A stretch of DNA of 64,000 nucleotides from Kribbella pratensis (GCF_004365355.1 NZ_SODP01000001.1:2735473-2799472), one strand, 5' to 3'; counted from the stretch's first letter, positions 26,557-35,383 are shown. Made by a program: numbers and translations. Notes: a model not told the origin generated them from the letters alone.

Positions 26557-27486
26557 ATGGCCAGACCTTTCATCCTCGACTGTGATCCCGGCCACGACGA
26601 CGCGATGGCGATCCTCCTCGCGGTGGCCGATCCGGCTGTCGACCTGCTCGCGGTGACGACCGTCGCCGGCAACCAGACCGTCGACAAGTGCACGGTGAAC
26701 GCGCGCCGGGTGCTGTCGCTCGCGGGCGGGGCCGGCATCCCGGTCGCGCGTGGTGCGGATCGGCCGCTGGTACGGCGGTTGCGCATCGCGGACGACGTCC
26801 ACGGAAAGACCGGTCTCGACGGGCCGCTCTTCGACGACGAGCCGTCCGTGCCGGAGTCGCCGTACTCCGCGCACGAGCTGCTGGTCGACGTACTGCGGAC
26901 GACGCCGGCGACGATCGTGGCGACCGGCGCGCTGACGAACATCGCGCGACTGCTCGCCGACGAGCCGGGCCTGGCCGCGAACATCACCGAGATCGTCTGG
27001 ATGGGCGGATCCACCGACCGCGGCAACATAGCACCGCTCGCCGAAGCCAACGCGTACGTCGACCCCGAGGCGGCGGATCTCGTCGTACGGTCCGGCGTGC
27101 CGTTCACGATGTGCGGGTTGAATGTGACGCATCAGGCGCTGGTGACGGCCGGCGTCCTCGCGCGCTTCGAGCAGCTCGGGACGCCGCTGGCGCGGGTGTG
27201 CATCGAGTGGATGACTTTCTTCGCGTCCACCTACCGGGAGCTGTTCGGCTTCGAGTCACCGCCGCTCCACGATCCGGTCGCGGTCGCGCGGGTGATCGAG
27301 CCGGCGATCGTCGGCTGCGTCGAAGCAAACCTCGTCATCGAAACCCGAGGCGAGTGGACCTCCGGCGCAACCGTCGTCGACCTCGACGGCTACACCGGCC
27401 GCCCGCCCAACGCGCGGATCGCCGTCACCCTCGACCAAGCCGTCTTCTGGGACCGGATCGTCGCCGCCGTGTCTGCCCTCAGCTGA
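26557..27486 (+). CDS. Inosine-uridine preferring nucleoside hydrolase family protein
   Basis: 309 aa. The N-terminal calcium-binding motif D-C-D-P-G-H-D-D-A is diagnostic; a central G-A-L-T-N-I-A and W-M-G-G-S follow, and H-D-P-V-A-V-A supplies the late catalytic His/Asp. Hydrolyses the N-glycosidic bond of ribonucleosides to ribose and base in purine/pyrimidine salvage. Cytoplasmic. Divergent from ftsH; no obvious operon partner. Confidence 0.9.
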   Translation: MARPFILDCDPGHDDAMAILLAVADPAVDLLAVTTVAGNQTVDKCTVNARRVLSLAGGAGIPVARGADRPLVRRLRIADDVHGKTGLDGPLFDDEPSVPESPYSAHELLVDVLRTTPATIVATGALTNIARLLADEPGLAANITEIVWMGGSTDRGNIAPLAEANAYVDPEAADLVVRSGVPFTMCGLNVTHQALVTAGVLARFEQLGTPLARVCIEWMTFFASTYRELFGFESPPLHDPVAVARVIEPAIVGCVEANLVIETRGEWTSGATVVDLDGYTGRPPNARIAVTLDQAVFWDRIVAAVSALS

Positions 27487-27570
27487 CTCGTCTGCTGACA
27501 GCGGAACAGCCTTCTGTCGGCGGATCGGGTGGCGCAGGGTGGTGGGAAGGAAGCAACCGGGAGGAAAATC

Positions 27571-28233
27571 ATGTACCTGGAGAAGCCCGCCGCGACCTGG
27601 CCGCCGGGCCCGGAGATCCCGAGCCCGAGACCCGCGACTCCACCCCGGCCCGGGCCGCCGCAGCCGGCCCCTCAGCCCATCCTGCCTACCTGGTACGAGC
27701 CGACCTCGATCAGTCTCGAGCGGGAGCTTGCCGACCGGCTGCTCGCACAGCGGACCATCCTGGTCAGTGGCCGGCTGGACGACGCACTCGCGAGTCACGT
27801 GACCGCGCAGCTCCTCCTGCTTGATGCCTACAGCAACGACCCGATCACCCTGCAACTGACCTCCGCCGAGTCCGAGCTCGAAGCCGCGCTCGCGCTCGCC
27901 GCCGCGATCGACCTGGTCGGTTCACCGGTCCATGCCGTTGCCCGCGGCACCCTTCGCGGTCCGGCCATCGCCGTACTCGCCGCGGCCGGACAGCGCGAGG
28001 CCCACCGCCACACCATGTTCGTCCTGTCGTTGCCGCAGTTCGCCGCCGAAGGCACCGCCGACCACCTCGCCACCGTGGCGGACCAGCATGAACGCCAGAT
28101 CACCCGCCTCCGGGATCTGATTGCGAACGCAACCGGCCGCTCGCCGGACGAGGTGATGAACGACCTCGAGCCGGGCCGCGTCCTCAGCGCGGACGAAGCG
28201 AAGGACTTCGGTCTGGTTACTCGGCTGGTGTGA
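27571..28233 (+). CDS. ClpP-like protein lacking the catalytic triad
   Basis: 220 aa. Residues 1-42 are a Pro-rich tail; the remainder follows the ClpP/crotonase fold (R-T-I-L-V-S-G-R-L-D near 61, D-P-I-T-L-Q-L near 90, V-L-A-A-A-G near 135, L-S-A-D-E-A-K-D-F-G-L-V at the C-terminus). By alignment the ClpP nucleophile Ser is Gly (about residue 130), the catalytic His is Ser (about 153) and the Asp position is Gly. It should therefore be proteolytically inactive but may still assemble with active ClpP or with AAA partners. Start 27571 has GGGAGGAAAATC. Ends 17 bp inside the convergent oxidoreductase gene. Confidence 0.75.
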   Translation: MYLEKPAATWPPGPEIPSPRPATPPRPGPPQPAPQPILPTWYEPTSISLERELADRLLAQRTILVSGRLDDALASHVTAQLLLLDAYSNDPITLQLTSAESELEAALALAAAIDLVGSPVHAVARGTLRGPAIAVLAAAGQREAHRHTMFVLSLPQFAAEGTADHLATVADQHERQITRLRDLIANATGRSPDEVMNDLEPGRVLSADEAKDFGLVTRLV

Positions 28234-29191
28234 TCGTCAGCACGAGGCGGCCGCTGGTTTCGCCGGCGGCCTGACGTTTCCACGCGTCCGCGACCTCGTC
28301 GAGCGTGACGGTCTCGTGAGCGACCGCGATGGCACCGAAAGCCGCATGGTGGAGTACGGCGGTCAACGCCTCCCGCCGCTGGTCCGCCGTCAGCGCGTTG
28401 TTCGTGTACCCGAGCACGCTCGCCGACCGGCCCCGCAGTACCGCCGACGAGAACACCGCCTCGTCGCCCGACGATCCGCCGAGGTTGACGAGCCGGCCGC
28501 CCGGAGCGAGCACCCGCGCCGCGGCCGTCGCGGCTGCTCCGAAGACCGAGTCGATCACCACGTCGTACGACGGGGCGCCGAGCCGGCTCGTCAGCTCGTC
28601 GACATCGGTGCTCGCGGCAATCACCTCGTCCGCGCCGGCCGCGAGCGCCCGCTGTTTCGACGCGTCCGACCGGGCGACGGCGACGACTCGTGACGCACCG
28701 AGCACCCGGGCCGCGCCGATCGCGACCTGGCCCACGGCACCACCGCCGCCGAGCACGAGAACCTGCTCCCCCGGCTGTAGCTGGGCCCGCCAGGTCAACG
28801 TCATCCAGCCGGCCACCCCGGACAACCCGATCGCCGCCACCGCCGCGTCCCCGACCGGTGTCTCCAACGCAATCAGGTCCGCATCGGGTACGGCGGCCCG
28901 CTCCGCGAAACTGCCGTCCCCTGCGGCCATCCCGGCCGACGTCGCGAAGAACACTCGCGTCCCCGGCGTCATCACCTCAGACTGCTCGACCACGCCGACA
29001 CCTTGCACACCCGGCACGTACGGCAACGCCGGCGGCCCGAAGTACGACGTACCCGAAGCGCACAACAGGTCCAGCGGAACGACCGGCGCGGCCGTCACGC
29101 GCACGATCGACATGCCCTCCCCGGCAACCGGGTCCGGATGCTCGACGTGCTTGGGTGGTTCGCCGTGAGTTTGCAGTACTGCGGCTCGCAC
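28217..29191 (-). CDS. Quinone oxidoreductase-like medium-chain dehydrogenase (zinc-independent)
   Basis: 324 aa MDR superfamily protein: N-terminal GroES-like domain with P-Y-V-P-G-V-Q-G-V-G-V and a Rossmann domain L-V-L-G-G-G-G-A-V-G-Q-V-A near residue 145. The zinc-ligating cysteines of alcohol dehydrogenases are absent, as in NADPH:quinone reductases. Last gene of the minus-strand operon (9-bp gap after the LigA gene), so it may reduce a ring-cleavage or enal/enone intermediate. Confidence 0.82.
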   Translation of the reverse strand: MRAAVLQTHGEPPKHVEHPDPVAGEGMSIVRVTAAPVVPLDLLCASGTSYFGPPALPYVPGVQGVGVVEQSEVMTPGTRVFFATSAGMAAGDGSFAERAAVPDADLIALETPVGDAAVAAIGLSGVAGWMTLTWRAQLQPGEQVLVLGGGGAVGQVAIGAARVLGASRVVAVARSDASKQRALAAGADEVIAASTDVDELTSRLGAPSYDVVIDSVFGAAATAAARVLAPGGRLVNLGGSSGDEAVFSSAVLRGRSASVLGYTNNALTADQRREALTAVLHHAAFGAIAVAHETVTLDEVADAWKRQAAGETSGRLVLTITPAE

Positions 29192-29200
29192 GCGTCCTCC

Positions 29201-29563
29201 TCAGGTGGCGATGTCGGGATAGGGCAAAGAGTAGTGCTCCTGCAGCACGCGACCGTACGTCTTCTGGTACTCGAGCGGTCCGTGGTCCCGCTCGAACATC
29301 GCGATGAAGAGCGTCAATGTCAGGAACGGATGCGCGCCGAGCCCGAACAGCGCGACATGGTCATGCTCCCGAAGAGCCTTCCGCTCGTCGTCGGTGAACG
29401 AGAGCCAGGTCGACTTCTCCGCCACGGCGCAGTTCAGGATCTCGTTGGCCCGCTCCTGCTCCCACCAGGCCACTGTCCCGGCCGGGTCTTCCCGGTACCG
29501 CTCGACCAGGGCAGGGTCGCGATCGACGGTATAGAGGAACTTGTCGAGCAGGTACTTACTCAT
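29201..29563 (-). CDS. LigA-like subunit of a LigAB extradiol dioxygenase
   Basis: 120 aa, with the family core D-R-D-P-A-L-V-E-R-Y-R-E-D-P and A-L-R-E-H-D-H-V-A-L-F-G-L-G-A-H-P-F, as in protocatechuate 4,5-dioxygenase alpha subunits. It caps the active site of the LigB partner, whose stop codon overlaps this start (ATGA). Length agrees with LigA (~130 aa). Confidence 0.85.
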   Translation of the reverse strand: MSKYLLDKFLYTVDRDPALVERYREDPAGTVAWWEQERANEILNCAVAEKSTWLSFTDDERKALREHDHVALFGLGAHPFLTLTLFIAMFERDHGPLEYQKTYGRVLQEHYSLPYPDIAT

Positions 29564-30423
29564 GCCGGCACTCCGTTCGGGTACCAGGTGAAATACGCCT
29601 CCATCGTGTGGAACAGATCGAGCGAGTCGACGTGATCCGCCTTCGCACCCGCACCCGCGGCGCCCATCATCAGCATGAAGTCCATGAAGCCGTGCGTCGC
29701 ATTGCCCGGCTGATGCAGGCTGTCCAGCGTTACCTCGGACAGGCATCCGTCGAGGTCACCGCTCGCGATCCAGTCCACCGCCTTGCGGTCGAAGTCCGGA
29801 TCGGGCCCGTGCTCGCCGAACTGCCGCGGACCACCGAGCTCCAGCGACAAGTGCCCGGTGCCGATGATCGCGACGCGCTTGTCGATCGGCCACGACTCGA
29901 CCAGCTGCCGGATCGTCCGTCCCAGCTCGACGAACCGGCCGGGACGCGGCAGCGGCGGCGCGAAGATGTTCGTGTAGATCGGCACGATCGGCAGGTCCGC
30001 GTCCGGGCGCAGCGTGATGATCGGGCAGGTGATGCTGTGGTCGATCCGCAGTTCGTTGCTGAAGGCAAGATCGAAGCCGGCGTCGAGCCCGTTGCGCAGG
30101 ATGTGCGAGGCGAGCTGCTCGTCGCCGGCCAGTCGCATCCGCGGCAACCCGAACTCGCGCTCCTCGTTGTACCAGTTCGCGTCGAAGTACGGCGCTTTGC
30201 CGACCAGGAATTGCGGCATGTTGTCGAGCCACAACTGGTGGAAGTGATCGCTGCCGACCATCACCAGGATGTCCGGCCGGGCCTTCGTCAGCGTCTCGCG
30301 GAACGCCTCGATCTTCGCCACCCACTCGTCGGCGAACGGCGGCCGGTCCGCGCCGGTGGCGGTGCTGGCCCGGTAGTAGAACGGATGATGCGTGGAAGCG
30401 ATCACGGCGGCGACTGTGGCCAT
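29560..30423 (-). CDS. Class III extradiol ring-cleavage dioxygenase, LigB-like catalytic subunit
   Basis: 287 aa. The iron-ligating histidines are visible in A-S-T-H-H-P-F (His12) and G-S-D-H-F-H (His60/62), with a C-terminal acidic ligand region. With Fe2+ and O2 these enzymes open catecholic rings next to the diol. ATG 30423 has GAAGGAG five nt ahead. Lies between the citryl-CoA lyase-like gene (10-bp gap) and LigA (4-bp overlap). The actual aromatic substrate is unknown; no ligC, ligI, ligJ or ligK homologue accompanies it. Confidence 0.87.
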   Translation of the reverse strand: MATVAAVIASTHHPFYYRASTATGADRPPFADEWVAKIEAFRETLTKARPDILVMVGSDHFHQLWLDNMPQFLVGKAPYFDANWYNEEREFGLPRMRLAGDEQLASHILRNGLDAGFDLAFSNELRIDHSITCPIITLRPDADLPIVPIYTNIFAPPLPRPGRFVELGRTIRQLVESWPIDKRVAIIGTGHLSLELGGPRQFGEHGPDPDFDRKAVDWIASGDLDGCLSEVTLDSLHQPGNATHGFMDFMLMMGAAGAGAKADHVDSLDLFHTMEAYFTWYPNGVPA

Positions 30424-30433
30424 ACGATCTCCT

Positions 30434-31234
30434 TCAGGATTCCGGATCGACGTACACGGCGTTGCGGTCGACTCCTGCGTAGATATCCATTCCGATCGGC
30501 CGGCGACGCTCCTCCGCGAGCTGGCCGAGCAGCCCGGCGGCTCTTGCCAGCAAGGCGAATCCGCGCAGCAGCTCAACCGGCAACCCGAGGTCGGCCAGCG
30601 CGGCGCCACAGACACCGGCCCCGTTCAGCGGCAGCTTGCGGCCGAGCACCTGCTCGTGCACGCGGCCGATCGCCTGGAAGAGTTTGAGGTGCGGACCTTC
30701 GAGGCCTTCTTCGCGGGCGAGGTTGATGAGCACCGGCGTCCGCGGGTCCTGGACCTTGTGGACCGGGTGTCCCAAGCCGGGGATGAAGGTCCCGTTCGCC
30801 CGCGACTGCTTGACGAGTTCGAGTGCGAGCTCGTCCCAGCCGGAATCGTCTGTCGGCGGCTCGCCGCCGGCCAGCGCTCGGTGCAGGAACATCCCGCAGT
30901 CCTCGGTCACGCCGAGGAAGCGGGATCCGCCACCGAGCAGGCCGGCGGCGAGCGCCCCCTGCAGGGAATCCGGTGCCGACAAGTAGGTCACCCGCGCGGC
31001 GATCGCGGTCGGCGTGAACCCGTGGTCGGCCAGGGCGACCAGAACCGCCTCGAACACGCGGGTCTCCGACGGTGTCGGCCGGCGCAGCGCGACGAGCCAG
31101 AACGCCAGCTCGCCGAACCCCACCTTGCCCATCAGATCCGCGGTCAGATCCTGCCCGAGCAGACGGATCTCGTCAGCGGTCGACGTACCGAGTGACGTCG
31201 GGAACGCCGGCGGTGCCACCTGTTCGTCGCTCAT
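30434..31234 (-). CDS. Citryl-CoA lyase / citrate synthase-like protein
   Basis: 266 aa, short for citrate synthase (~430) but the size of the citryl-CoA lyase / CitE-independent citrate synthase-C-domain proteins. Visible citrate synthase motifs include F-I-P-G-L-G-H-P-V-H-K near residue 155, with the catalytic His, and R-P-I-G-M-D-I-Y near the C-terminus. It would cleave or form a carbon-carbon bond in a tertiary alcohol acyl-CoA such as citryl- or carboxyhydroxyadipyl-CoA. Overlaps the CoA-transferase stop by 4 bp, suggesting that the transferase supplies its CoA thioester substrate. Confidence 0.72.
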   Translation of the reverse strand: MSDEQVAPPAFPTSLGTSTADEIRLLGQDLTADLMGKVGFGELAFWLVALRRPTPSETRVFEAVLVALADHGFTPTAIAARVTYLSAPDSLQGALAAGLLGGGSRFLGVTEDCGMFLHRALAGGEPPTDDSGWDELALELVKQSRANGTFIPGLGHPVHKVQDPRTPVLINLAREEGLEGPHLKLFQAIGRVHEQVLGRKLPLNGAGVCGAALADLGLPVELLRGFALLARAAGLLGQLAEERRRPIGMDIYAGVDRNAVYVDPES

Positions 31235-32382
31235 TCCTGGCCCTCCAGCCACTTCCTCAGCTCGGCGCCGTGTTCGTCCAGCGACGGCGGCGGCAGCCGG
31301 TACGACGCGGCCTCGCCTGAGCCGCCTGTGTCGCCGGTGAACGTGATCGGATTGCGCACCCCGGGGATCCCGCCGACCGTGACCACCGGATCCAGCCCGA
31401 GGTCCTCCGCGAACGCGACGCCGCCGTCGACGGTATTGATCGGCCCGCACGGCACCCCGGCCGCGATGATGTCCCGGAACCACTCCAGCTTGGTTCTGGT
31501 CGACAGTCGTTCGATCAGCAACGGCCGTAGTTCCTCGCGGTTCGCGGTCCGCTTCTCGTTCCGGTCGAACCGGGGATCGTCGGCCAGCTCCGGTACGCCG
31601 AGAACCTCGACCAGCTTGCGGAACTGCCCGTTGTTCCCGGCCGTGATGATCAGTTCCCCGTCCGCACACGGCAGCGGCTCGTACGGGAACAGGCTCGGAT
31701 GGCTGTTCCCCATCCGCAGCGGTACGACGCCGCCCGCAACGTACGCACTGGACTGGTTGACCAGACCGGACAGCGCCGACGACATCAGGTTGACCTCGAC
31801 GTGCTGGCCGCGACCGGTCTCGTGCCGCGCGTTGAGCGCGGACAGCACGCCGATCGTGGCATGCAGTCCGGCCATCACGTCGAAGACCGAGATCCCGGCG
31901 CGGAACGGCTCGCCCTTCGGGTCGCCGGTCAGGCTCATCAATCCGGAGATCGCCTGCACGATCAGGTCGTACCCGGGCAACGCGGCGCCCTTCGGCCCCG
32001 AGCCGAACCCGCTGATCGAGGCGTAGATCAGCTTGGGGTTGCCGTCGGCAACGGTCTCGTAGTCCAGCCCGAACCGGGCCAAGCCACCCGGCCGGAAGTT
32101 CTCCACCAGGATGTCCGCGCGCCGCGCCAGCTCCTGCGCCGCCGCCAGGTCGCCGGGGTCCTTCAGGTCGAGCGCGATCGACCGCTTGTTCCGGTTCACC
32201 GCGAGGTAGTACGTCGAGATGCCGTCGCGGACCGGTGGTTGCCACGACCGGGTGTCGTCCCCGCCGGGCGCCTCGACCTTGATCACGTCGGCGCCGAGGT
32301 CGGCCAGCAGCATGGTCGCGTACGGGCCGGCCAGGATCCGGGAGAAGTCGGCCACCAGCAGTCCCGAGAGCGGACCCGTCAC
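31231..32382 (-). CDS. Family III (CaiB/BaiF) CoA-transferase
   Basis: 383 aa. N-terminal V-A-D-F-S-R-I-L-A-G-P-Y-A-T-M-L-L-A-D-L-G-A-D-V-I-K-V-E is the family hallmark; the catalytic Asp is in P-G-Y-D-L-I-V-Q-A near residue 140. Moves CoA between carboxylic acids through a mixed anhydride. GTG start with GGGAGG upstream. First gene of the five-gene operon; an IclR-like operator lies 22 bp upstream. Confidence 0.9.
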   Translation of the reverse strand: MTGPLSGLLVADFSRILAGPYATMLLADLGADVIKVEAPGGDDTRSWQPPVRDGISTYYLAVNRNKRSIALDLKDPGDLAAAQELARRADILVENFRPGGLARFGLDYETVADGNPKLIYASISGFGSGPKGAALPGYDLIVQAISGLMSLTGDPKGEPFRAGISVFDVMAGLHATIGVLSALNARHETGRGQHVEVNLMSSALSGLVNQSSAYVAGGVVPLRMGNSHPSLFPYEPLPCADGELIITAGNNGQFRKLVEVLGVPELADDPRFDRNEKRTANREELRPLLIERLSTRTKLEWFRDIIAAGVPCGPINTVDGGVAFAEDLGLDPVVTVGGIPGVRNPITFTGDTGGSGEAASYRLPPPSLDEHGAELRKWLEGQE

Positions 32383-32404
32383 ACGACCTCCCAGCAGAGA
32401 ATTC

Positions 32405-32418
32405 CGGACATGTGTCCG
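32405..32418. promoter_or_regulatory. IclR-type operator for the CoA-transferase operon
   Basis: CGGAC-ATGT-GTCCG, perfect 5-bp arms. It sits downstream of the predicted transcription start of the minus-strand operon and 22 bp before its start codon. Twin of the site at 32540-32553. Confidence 0.65.
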
Positions 32419-32435
32419 CGCGGTTGGATCGCTTC

Positions 32436-32465
32436 AGTCTCAGCCGCTCGGCGCTCGGCTGTCAA
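32436..32465 (-). promoter_or_regulatory. Promoter of the ring-cleavage operon
   Basis: Minus-strand TTGACA (32465-32460), 18-nt spacer, GAGACT (32441-32436). A housekeeping-type -35 with a weaker -10. Confidence 0.5.
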
Positions 32466-32481
32466 CCACCGGCCCGAACCC

Positions 32482-32511
32482 TTGACACCCCCGCTCCGGC
32501 ACTCAGATAGT
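32482..32511 (+). promoter_or_regulatory. Promoter of the amidohydrolase-IclR-VOC operon
   Basis: TTGACA (32482-32487), 18-nt spacer, GATAGT (32506-32511). Mirror-image layout to the divergent promoter. Confidence 0.55.
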
Positions 32512-32539
32512 GAGTCTCATCGCCCCGATGACCGCCATA

Positions 32540-32553
32540 CGGACGCATGTCCG
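32540..32553. promoter_or_regulatory. IclR-type operator for the amidohydrolase operon
   Basis: CGGAC-GCAT-GTCCG, same arms and spacing as 32405-32418, 21 bp before the amidohydrolase start and downstream of its predicted transcription start. Confidence 0.65.
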
Positions 32554-32574
32554 GCCACTTGCTGGAGGGGAACC

Positions 32575-34041
32575 ATGACCACTGCCGAGACGCCGCTGGC
32601 GGGCCGGCCGATCCTGCTGCGCGGCGGGACCGTGCTGACCATGGACGACCGTCACACGATCGTCGACAACGGCGATGTCCTGATCGTCGACGATCAGATT
32701 GCTGCCCTCGGGCCGGCGCTCGAAGTCCCCGAGAACACGCAGGTGATCGATGCGAGCGGCGGCATCGTGATGCCGGGCATGATCGACACCCATCGGCACA
32801 TGTGGCAGACCGCGATGCGCGCGTACGGCGCCGACTGGACGCTGACGCAGTACTTCGTCTGGTACTACCTCGAGCACGGCAAGACGTTCCGGCCGGAGGA
32901 CATCCACGCCGGCAACCTGACCTCGGCCTGGGAGTCGCTCGAGGCCGGAGTCACCACGACAGTCGACTGGTCGCACGGGCTGCAGAGCGTCGACCACGCG
33001 GAGGCGGCCGCGGACGCGCTACGCGCCGTACCCGGGCGGTTTGTTCTTGCCTACGGCAACATTCAGGCCGGACCGTGGGAGTGGACCGCGGACCCGGCGG
33101 TGCGTTCGTTCCTGGAGCGGATGCGCGACGACTCGACGCTCGGGCTGCAACTGGCCTTCGACGTGACCGGCGACCCGGCCTTCCCGGAGAAGGCCGCCTT
33201 CGAGGTGGCGCGGGAGCTCGGGCTCGGCGTGACCACGCATGCGGGCGTGTGGGGTGCGACCAACGACAACGGCATCAAGCTGATGCACGAGAACGAATTC
33301 ATGACGCCGCAGAACATCTACGTTCACGCGGCCACGCTCACCACCGACTCGTACCAGCGGATCGCCGCGACCGGCGGCTCGATCTCGGTCTCCACCGAGT
33401 CCGAGCAGAGCGCCGGCCAGGGCTACCCGCCCACCTGGCAGGTCCGCCGGCACAACATCCCGGTGTCGCTGTCGATGGATACCAGCGTCTGGTGGAGCGG
33501 CGACCTGTTCAGCTCGATGCGGACCACGCTCGGCGCCGACCGGGCCCGCGAACATCTCGAGGCGCACATGAAGGGCGCCACCGTGACCCACAGCCATCTG
33601 CGCGCGGAGCATGTCGTCGACTGGGCGACTCGCGGCGGCGCGAAGGCACTCGGCCGCGACGACCTCGGCAGCCTCGAACCGGGCAAGAAGGCTGACGTCA
33701 TCCTGATCAAGAACGACAGCTCGCCGGTGTCCTTCCCGCTGATCAACCCGTACGGCCAGGTGGCGTTCCAGTCCCAGCGCGGCGACGTACACACCGTGAT
33801 CGTCGACGGCCGCGTCGTGAAGCACGACCATCAGCTGGTCGGCTGCGACCTGGCCGCCGTACGCCGGGAAGTCGAGTCGACCGTCGACTACCTGCGGTCG
33901 ACGCTCGGCGAGGAGGCGTGGCGGAGCGGGATGAACCCGGAGCTGCCGAAGGGCGAGGTGCTCGACAACCCGTACCAGTACACCGACTACAAGTCCGACT
34001 CGACGCGGGAAGCACGTGGCACCATCTTCGGTGAGCGGTAG
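32575..34041 (+). CDS. Amidohydrolase family protein (TRZ/ATZ, cytosine deaminase-like)
   Basis: 488 aa metal-dependent hydrolase: M-I-D-T-H-R-H-M-W carries the HxH ligands near residue 70, followed by T-T-H-A-G-V-W-G, V-H-A-A-T-L and L-S-M-D-T-S for the remaining His and Asp ligands, and the C-terminal composite beta-sandwich (S-L-E-P-G-K-K-A-D-V-I-L-I). Removes an amino/amido group or hydrolyses a C-N or C-Cl bond on a ring. ATG 32575 with GGAGGGGAACC; the longer frame back to 31699 is antisense to the CoA-transferase. Probably the upstream step of the catabolic pathway opened by LigAB. Confidence 0.83.
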   Translation: MTTAETPLAGRPILLRGGTVLTMDDRHTIVDNGDVLIVDDQIAALGPALEVPENTQVIDASGGIVMPGMIDTHRHMWQTAMRAYGADWTLTQYFVWYYLEHGKTFRPEDIHAGNLTSAWESLEAGVTTTVDWSHGLQSVDHAEAAADALRAVPGRFVLAYGNIQAGPWEWTADPAVRSFLERMRDDSTLGLQLAFDVTGDPAFPEKAAFEVARELGLGVTTHAGVWGATNDNGIKLMHENEFMTPQNIYVHAATLTTDSYQRIAATGGSISVSTESEQSAGQGYPPTWQVRRHNIPVSLSMDTSVWWSGDLFSSMRTTLGADRAREHLEAHMKGATVTHSHLRAEHVVDWATRGGAKALGRDDLGSLEPGKKADVILIKNDSSPVSFPLINPYGQVAFQSQRGDVHTVIVDGRVVKHDHQLVGCDLAAVRREVESTVDYLRSTLGEEAWRSGMNPELPKGEVLDNPYQYTDYKSDSTREARGTIFGER

Positions 34042-34062
34042 CCGATCGAGGAGGAGCAACAG

Positions 34063-34884
34063 ATGGCAGGGCGTGGCGCAGGTCCGGATTTCGTCGAGTC
34101 GCTGGCTCGCGGGCTGGATGTGCTCGCCTGCTTCGACGTCGATCACCGGACCATGTCCCTCAGCGAGGTGGCGACGGCGGCCGGCCTGGCCCGGCCGACG
34201 GCGCGCCGCCTCCTGCTGACCCTCGAGGAGCTCGGTTTCGTCCGCACCAGCGACGGCGCCTTCCAGCTCACCCCGAAGGTCCTCACCCTCGGGATGGCGT
34301 ACGTCGGCTCGCTCGGACTCTGGGACATCGCGAAACCGCATCTCGAGTCACTCGTCGCCCGGACCGGTGAGTCGTCGTCGATGGCACAACTCGACGGCTC
34401 GGACATCGTGTACGTCGCCCGCGTGTCCGTGCCGAAGCTGATCGCGCTGCGCGTCGACATCGGCACCAGGTTCCCGGCCGCGCAGACCTCGCAGGGCAAG
34501 GTGCTGCTCTCCGCGCTCTCGCCCGACGAGCTGGCCGATGTTCTCGCCTTGCCGAGTCGCGCGGGACTCCCGCCGTACATCGGCCGGACCGCTGACCAGT
34601 TGCGCGACGAGCTCACCGAGATCCGTGCCCGCGGCTGGGCGCTGGCCGACGAGGAGCTCGCGCCGGGCGTCCGCTCGGTCGCGGCGCCAGTCCGCGACGG
34701 CACCGGCACGGTCCGGGCCGCGATGAACGTGACCGTCCACGCTGCCGAGACCACGGTCGACACGCTGCTGCACGACCACCTCCCACTGCTGCTGCGTACC
34801 GCGGGCGACGTCAGCGCGGAGTGGGCGCTCTGGCAATCTCGTCCTCACGTGGAGATCGAGCAACGGCACGAGACGACTGCTTGA
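34063..34884 (+). CDS. IclR family transcriptional regulator (PcaR/PobR-like)
   Basis: 273 aa. N-terminal winged helix ([12 protein letters not shown] ... [18 protein letters not shown]) and an effector domain with Q-T-S-Q-G-K-V-L-L and [20 protein letters not shown], features typical of aromatic-catabolism IclR regulators. In an operon 21 bp behind the amidohydrolase. The two CGGAC-N4-GTCCG sites between the divergent operons are its likely targets. Confidence 0.88.
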   Translation: MAGRGAGPDFVESLARGLDVLACFDVDHRTMSLSEVATAAGLARPTARRLLLTLEELGFVRTSDGAFQLTPKVLTLGMAYVGSLGLWDIAKPHLESLVARTGESSSMAQLDGSDIVYVARVSVPKLIALRVDIGTRFPAAQTSQGKVLLSALSPDELADVLALPSRAGLPPYIGRTADQLRDELTEIRARGWALADEELAPGVRSVAAPVRDGTGTVRAAMNVTVHAAETTVDTLLHDHLPLLLRTAGDVSAEWALWQSRPHVEIEQRHETTA

Positions 34885-34904
34885 ATGACTGCTTGAATGA
34901 CGGC

Positions 34905-35336
34905 ATGACCGTTCTCGACTCGCCTATCCCCCGCTTCCATCTCGCGATGCCGGTCGACGACCTCGATGCGGCGCGACACTTCTACGGCGAGGTCCTCGGC
35001 CTCGAGCAGGGCCGCAGCTCCGAGACCTGGATCGACTGGAACCTGCGCGGCCACCAGTTCGTCACCCACCTCGCCCCCGAGCGGCAGCAGCGTATCCACA
35101 ACCCGGTCGACGGTCACGACGTACCCGTGCCGCACTTCGGGCTGATCCTGACCGTCGAGCAGTTCCAGGCGTTCGCGGAGCGGTTGAAGGCGGCCGGCAC
35201 CGAGTTCGTCATCGAGCCGTACGTGCGGTTCCAGGGTCAGACCGGCGAGCAGTGGACGATGTTCTTCCTCGACCCGGCCGGGAATGCCCTTGAATTCAAG
35301 GCGTTCGCGGACGACTCGCAGGTCTTCGCCGCCTGA
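34905..35336 (+). CDS. VOC family (glyoxalase/extradiol dioxygenase-like) protein
   Basis: 143 aa single-module pair: [17 protein letters not shown] at the N-terminus and [14 protein letters not shown] at the C-terminus supply the metal-ligand His and Glu of the vicinal oxygen chelate fold. Third gene of the plus-strand operon. Its 5' flank contains a 12-bp tandem duplication (34875-34898) spanning the IclR stop codon. Exact reaction unknown; lyase, isomerase or dioxygenase are all possible. Confidence 0.78.
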   Translation: MTVLDSPIPRFHLAMPVDDLDAARHFYGEVLGLEQGRSSETWIDWNLRGHQFVTHLAPERQQRIHNPVDGHDVPVPHFGLILTVEQFQAFAERLKAAGTEFVIEPYVRFQGQTGEQWTMFFLDPAGNALEFKAFADDSQVFAA

Positions 35337-35383
35337 CCCCGGTCTGCCGAGCCTCGGTGCCCGACACAGGTTGTCGGGGCCTC

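Noticed and set aside
26493..27107. N-terminal extension of ftsH
   Set aside because: Antisense to the nucleoside hydrolase; no FtsH similarity before the residue encoded at 26492.
28217..31234. Canonical protocatechuate 4,5-cleavage (lig) operon
   Set aside because: Only LigA and LigB are present; the dehydrogenase, lactonase, hydratase and aldolase genes of that pathway are missing.
34875..34898. 12-bp tandem duplication across the IclR stop codon
   Set aside because: Probably a replication slip; it changes neither protein beyond an extra stop and has no visible function.
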